This document shows, piece after piece, positions 5,241-6,590 of a stretch of DNA of 6,590 bases. A program made the position numbers and the translations under genes. Every line of letters starts with the position of its first letter. Positions within the stretch are counted from its first letter, which is position 1. The notes under the pieces were generated by a model. That model had not been told where the DNA came from. It did not search any database and saw only the letters and a list, made by a program, of their open reading frames with translations. The stretch is from JBDHZK01 sp039811865 (GTDB lineage: Bacteria; Actinomycetota; Actinomycetes; Propionibacteriales; Propionibacteriaceae), in NCBI GenBank assembly GCA_039811865.1, contig JBDHZK010000143.1, positions 1 to 6,590 of the forward strand. The letters run 5' to 3'.

Positions 5241-6224
5241 ATGGAGATTCTCACCCTTGCGTTCATGCAACGGGCGTTGCTGGCGGCACTGATGACCGGC
5301 CTGATCGCCCCCGCCATCGGCACCTACATCGTCCAACGCCGGCTCAGCCTGCTCGGCGACGGCCTGGGCCACGTCGCGATCGCCGGCGTGGGCCTGGCCC
5401 TGGCCACCCAAACCGCTCCCCTACCGGTGGCGGTGGCCGTGTGCGTAATCGGCGCAGTCGGCGTCGAGTTGTTGCGCCAGACGGGACGGGCCAGCGGCGA
5501 CATCGGCCTGGCCATCTTGTTCTACGGAGGTCTGGCCACCGGCGTCTTGCTGGCCGGACGTGCCGGCCAAGGCGCGGGCGCGCTGTCCCAGTACCTCTTC
5601 GGATCGCTGATGACGGTCACGGCGGACGACCTGTGGCTCATCCTGATCCTGGGGGCGTTGGTCGCAGTTCCGGCGATCGGGCTGGCTCCGCAACTGTTTG
5701 CCGTGTGCGCCGACGAGGAGTACGCCAAGACGCTGGGGCTGCCCGTGCGCTGGTACAACCTGCTGATCGTCGTCGCCGCCGCGGTGACGGTGACGCTGTC
5801 GATGCGCACAGTCGGGCTGCTGCTGGTCAGCGCGCTGATGGTCGTCCCCGTGGCCACGGCCGGGCAGTTGACGCGCGGCTTCCGGTCGTCCATTGCGGTT
5901 GCCATGGGGGTAGGCGTTCTGGCGGCGACCGGCGGCGTGTTCGCTTCGTTCTACCTGGACGCCGTGCCGGGCTCGACGATCGTCGTCTTGGCCATCGCGC
6001 TGTTCGCCCTGGCTTGGCCGGCCGGGTTGCTGCTGGAGCGGCGGCGTCGGGGCGTCCCTGTGGTGGAAGAGGTCGAGGAACTCCCGCACACGCGCGCCGA
6101 CTCGCATCCGCACGTGCATCACCCGGGCTGCGGCCATGCGCTGGTTCGGCACGGCGACCACGACGACTACATCCACGACGGGCACCGGCACGCCGCCCAC
6201 GAGGGCCACTATGACGAGCACTGA
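5241..6224 (+). CDS. znuB: Zinc ABC transporter permease (ZnuB-like) with His-rich cytoplasmic tail
   Basis: This ABC-3 family membrane subunit forms the zinc channel. It has 327 residues from ATG 5241, with AAAGG at 5227-5231 as a plausible ribosome site 9 bases upstream. Hydrophobic segments cover most of residues 5-265, in line with the eight or so helices of the family. Typical features are YIVQRRLSLLGDGLGHVAIAGVG (29-51), the SGDIGLAILFYG stretch (85-96) and YAKTLGLPVRWYN (161-173), the likely coupling region for ZnuC. After RRRRG (267-271, positive-inside) comes a long tail: residues 283-327 contain 14 histidines, many Asp/Glu and one Cys (PGCGH). The last 24 residues form three H-x-x-H units spaced eight residues apart (His304, His312, His320). 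The tail should be cytoplasmic by the positive-inside rule. The 3' end overlaps zur by 14 bases. Confidence 0.93.
   Translation: MEILTLAFMQRALLAALMTGLIAPAIGTYIVQRRLSLLGDGLGHVAIAGVGLALATQTAPLPVAVAVCVIGAVGVELLRQTGRASGDIGLAILFYGGLATGVLLAGRAGQGAGALSQYLFGSLMTVTADDLWLILILGALVAVPAIGLAPQLFAVCADEEYAKTLGLPVRWYNLLIVVAAAVTVTLSMRTVGLLLVSALMVVPVATAGQLTRGFRSSIAVAMGVGVLAATGGVFASFYLDAVPGSTIVVLAIALFALAWPAGLLLERRRRGVPVVEEVEELPHTRADSHPHVHHPGCGHALVRHGDHDDYIHDGHRHAAHEGHYDEH
6087..6221 (+). repeat. His-rich tail coding region with an eight-residue H-x-x-H repeat
   Basis: Residues 283-327 of the permease are encoded here. The final part divides into HGDHDDYI, HDGHRHAA and HEGHYDEH, three units of eight residues that each start H-x-x-H (nucleotides 6150-6221). 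The repeat is at protein level; the DNA is only loosely repetitive (CAC-rich). Such spacing could place His pairs regularly for zinc binding. The function is inferred. Confidence 0.7.
6201..6205 (+). promoter_or_regulatory. Ribosome binding site of zur, inside znuB
   Basis: GAGGG lies 5 bases before ATG 6211, within codons of the permease tail. It supports 6211 as the zur start, giving an N-terminus MTSTDSLGAA before the conserved Fur-family winged helix. Confidence 0.65.
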
Positions 6225-6590
6225 CTCGCTGGGGGCAGCAGCGCAGCGCCGGACGCGGCAGCGGACAGCGATCACCGAACTGCTGGCCGGCGCCACCGAG
6301 TTCTGCACGGCGCAGGAACTACACGCCCGACTGCGCGAAGCAGGCGAGAACGTGGGCCTGGCCACCGTCTACCGCGCCCTGCAGGCGATGGCCGACGCCG
6401 GCGAGCTCGACGTCATCCGGAACCTCGAGGGCCAAGCCGCCTATCGCAACTGCTCGACCGACCACCATCATCACCTGATCTGCCGATCCTGCGGCAAGAC
6501 CGTCGAGGTCTCCGCCCCCGACTTCGAAGCTTGGGCCAAGTCGGTGGCAGCCGAGCACGGCTTCGCCGAGATCGAACACTCGCTGGAGCT
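6211..6590 (+). CDS. zur: Zinc uptake regulator Zur (FurB), Fur family, 3' partial
   Basis: This cytoplasmic repressor binds zinc and then its operator, shutting off zinc-uptake genes. 126 full codons plus two bases are visible; the C-terminus is cut off by the window. The winged helix spans about 15-75, with TAQELHARLRE (33-43) and the recognition helix GLATVYRALQAM (49-60). Compared from memory with M. tuberculosis FurB, all zinc ligands in reach are kept. These are Asp67, Cys81, His86 and His88 (regulatory site); Cys91 and Cys94 of CRSC (structural site); and His85, His87, Glu106 and His123 (third site). The second structural CxxC pair should lie just beyond the window. This pattern supports Zur over Fur, PerR or Mur. 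It starts inside znuB (14-base overlap), so it is probably co-expressed with the transporter and autoregulated through the box at 3544-3560. Confidence 0.93.
   Translation, partial: MTSTDSLGAAAQRRTRQRTAITELLAGATEFCTAQELHARLREAGENVGLATVYRALQAMADAGELDVIRNLEGQAAYRNCSTDHHHHLICRSCGKTVEVSAPDFEAWAKSVAAEHGFAEIEHSLE

Noticed and set aside
5241..6224. Manganese or iron transporter instead of zinc
   Set aside because: The cluster-9 family includes manganese importers. However, the linked zur with a full set of zinc ligands, the Zur-box-like operator and the His-rich tails favour zinc. The substrate is still inferred, not proven.
5421..6365. Minus-strand open frame opposite the permease and zur
   Set aside because: Its His/Val-rich and Arg/Gln-rich composition comes from the complementary frame of znuB. 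There is no plausible start context or domain.

Overview
The window is very GC-rich, with dense genes, GTG starts and a probable leaderless promoter. This points to a high-GC Gram-positive actinobacterium. The visible part of the Fur-family regulator aligns, from memory, with mycobacterial Zur (FurB), and the glycyl-tRNA synthetase is the single-chain type found in actinobacteria. I cannot assign a genus. No tRNA, rRNA, CRISPR array, insertion sequence or phage gene was seen, and no gene-free stretch exceeds about 85 bases.

Left edge (about 1-502): the 3' end of a plus-strand membrane protein with a Gln/Pro-rich lead and three hydrophobic segments. A strong GC-rich inverted repeat (455-501) follows, sitting between it and the convergent dus gene.

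Minus-strand block (503-3499), read right to left: a small antibiotic-biosynthesis-monooxygenase-like (ABM) protein, then glyS (glycyl-tRNA synthetase), then dus (tRNA-dihydrouridine synthase) starting about 7 bases after the glyS stop. GlyS charges tRNA and Dus modifies it, so the pair is a translation module. A short hairpin lies between the ABM gene and glyS.

Plus-strand block (3559 to the right edge): a compact zinc-uptake operon. It runs lipoprotein zinc-binding protein (znuA-like), ATPase (znuC-like), permease (znuB-like) and then the zinc-responsive repressor zur, which is cut by the window end. Junctions are a 4-base GTGA overlap, a 3-base gap and a 14-base overlap, so co-transcription and translational coupling are likely. 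A near-perfect 7-1-7 Zur-box-like palindrome overlaps the predicted -10 element and touches the znuA start codon. The simplest model is a closed loop: zinc-loaded Zur blocks transcription of its own uptake operon and of itself.

Most notable points: (1) the architecture of the operator with an apparently leaderless promoter; (2) histidine-rich tails on both the ATPase and the permease, with an eight-residue H-x-x-H repeat in the permease, while the extracytoplasmic binding protein lacks the His-rich loop common in ZnuA proteins; (3) zur in an operon with its transporter next to glyS, a neighbourhood that recalls the mycobacterial glyS-smtB-zur locus. Everything here fits known families. I saw no clearly unprecedented system.
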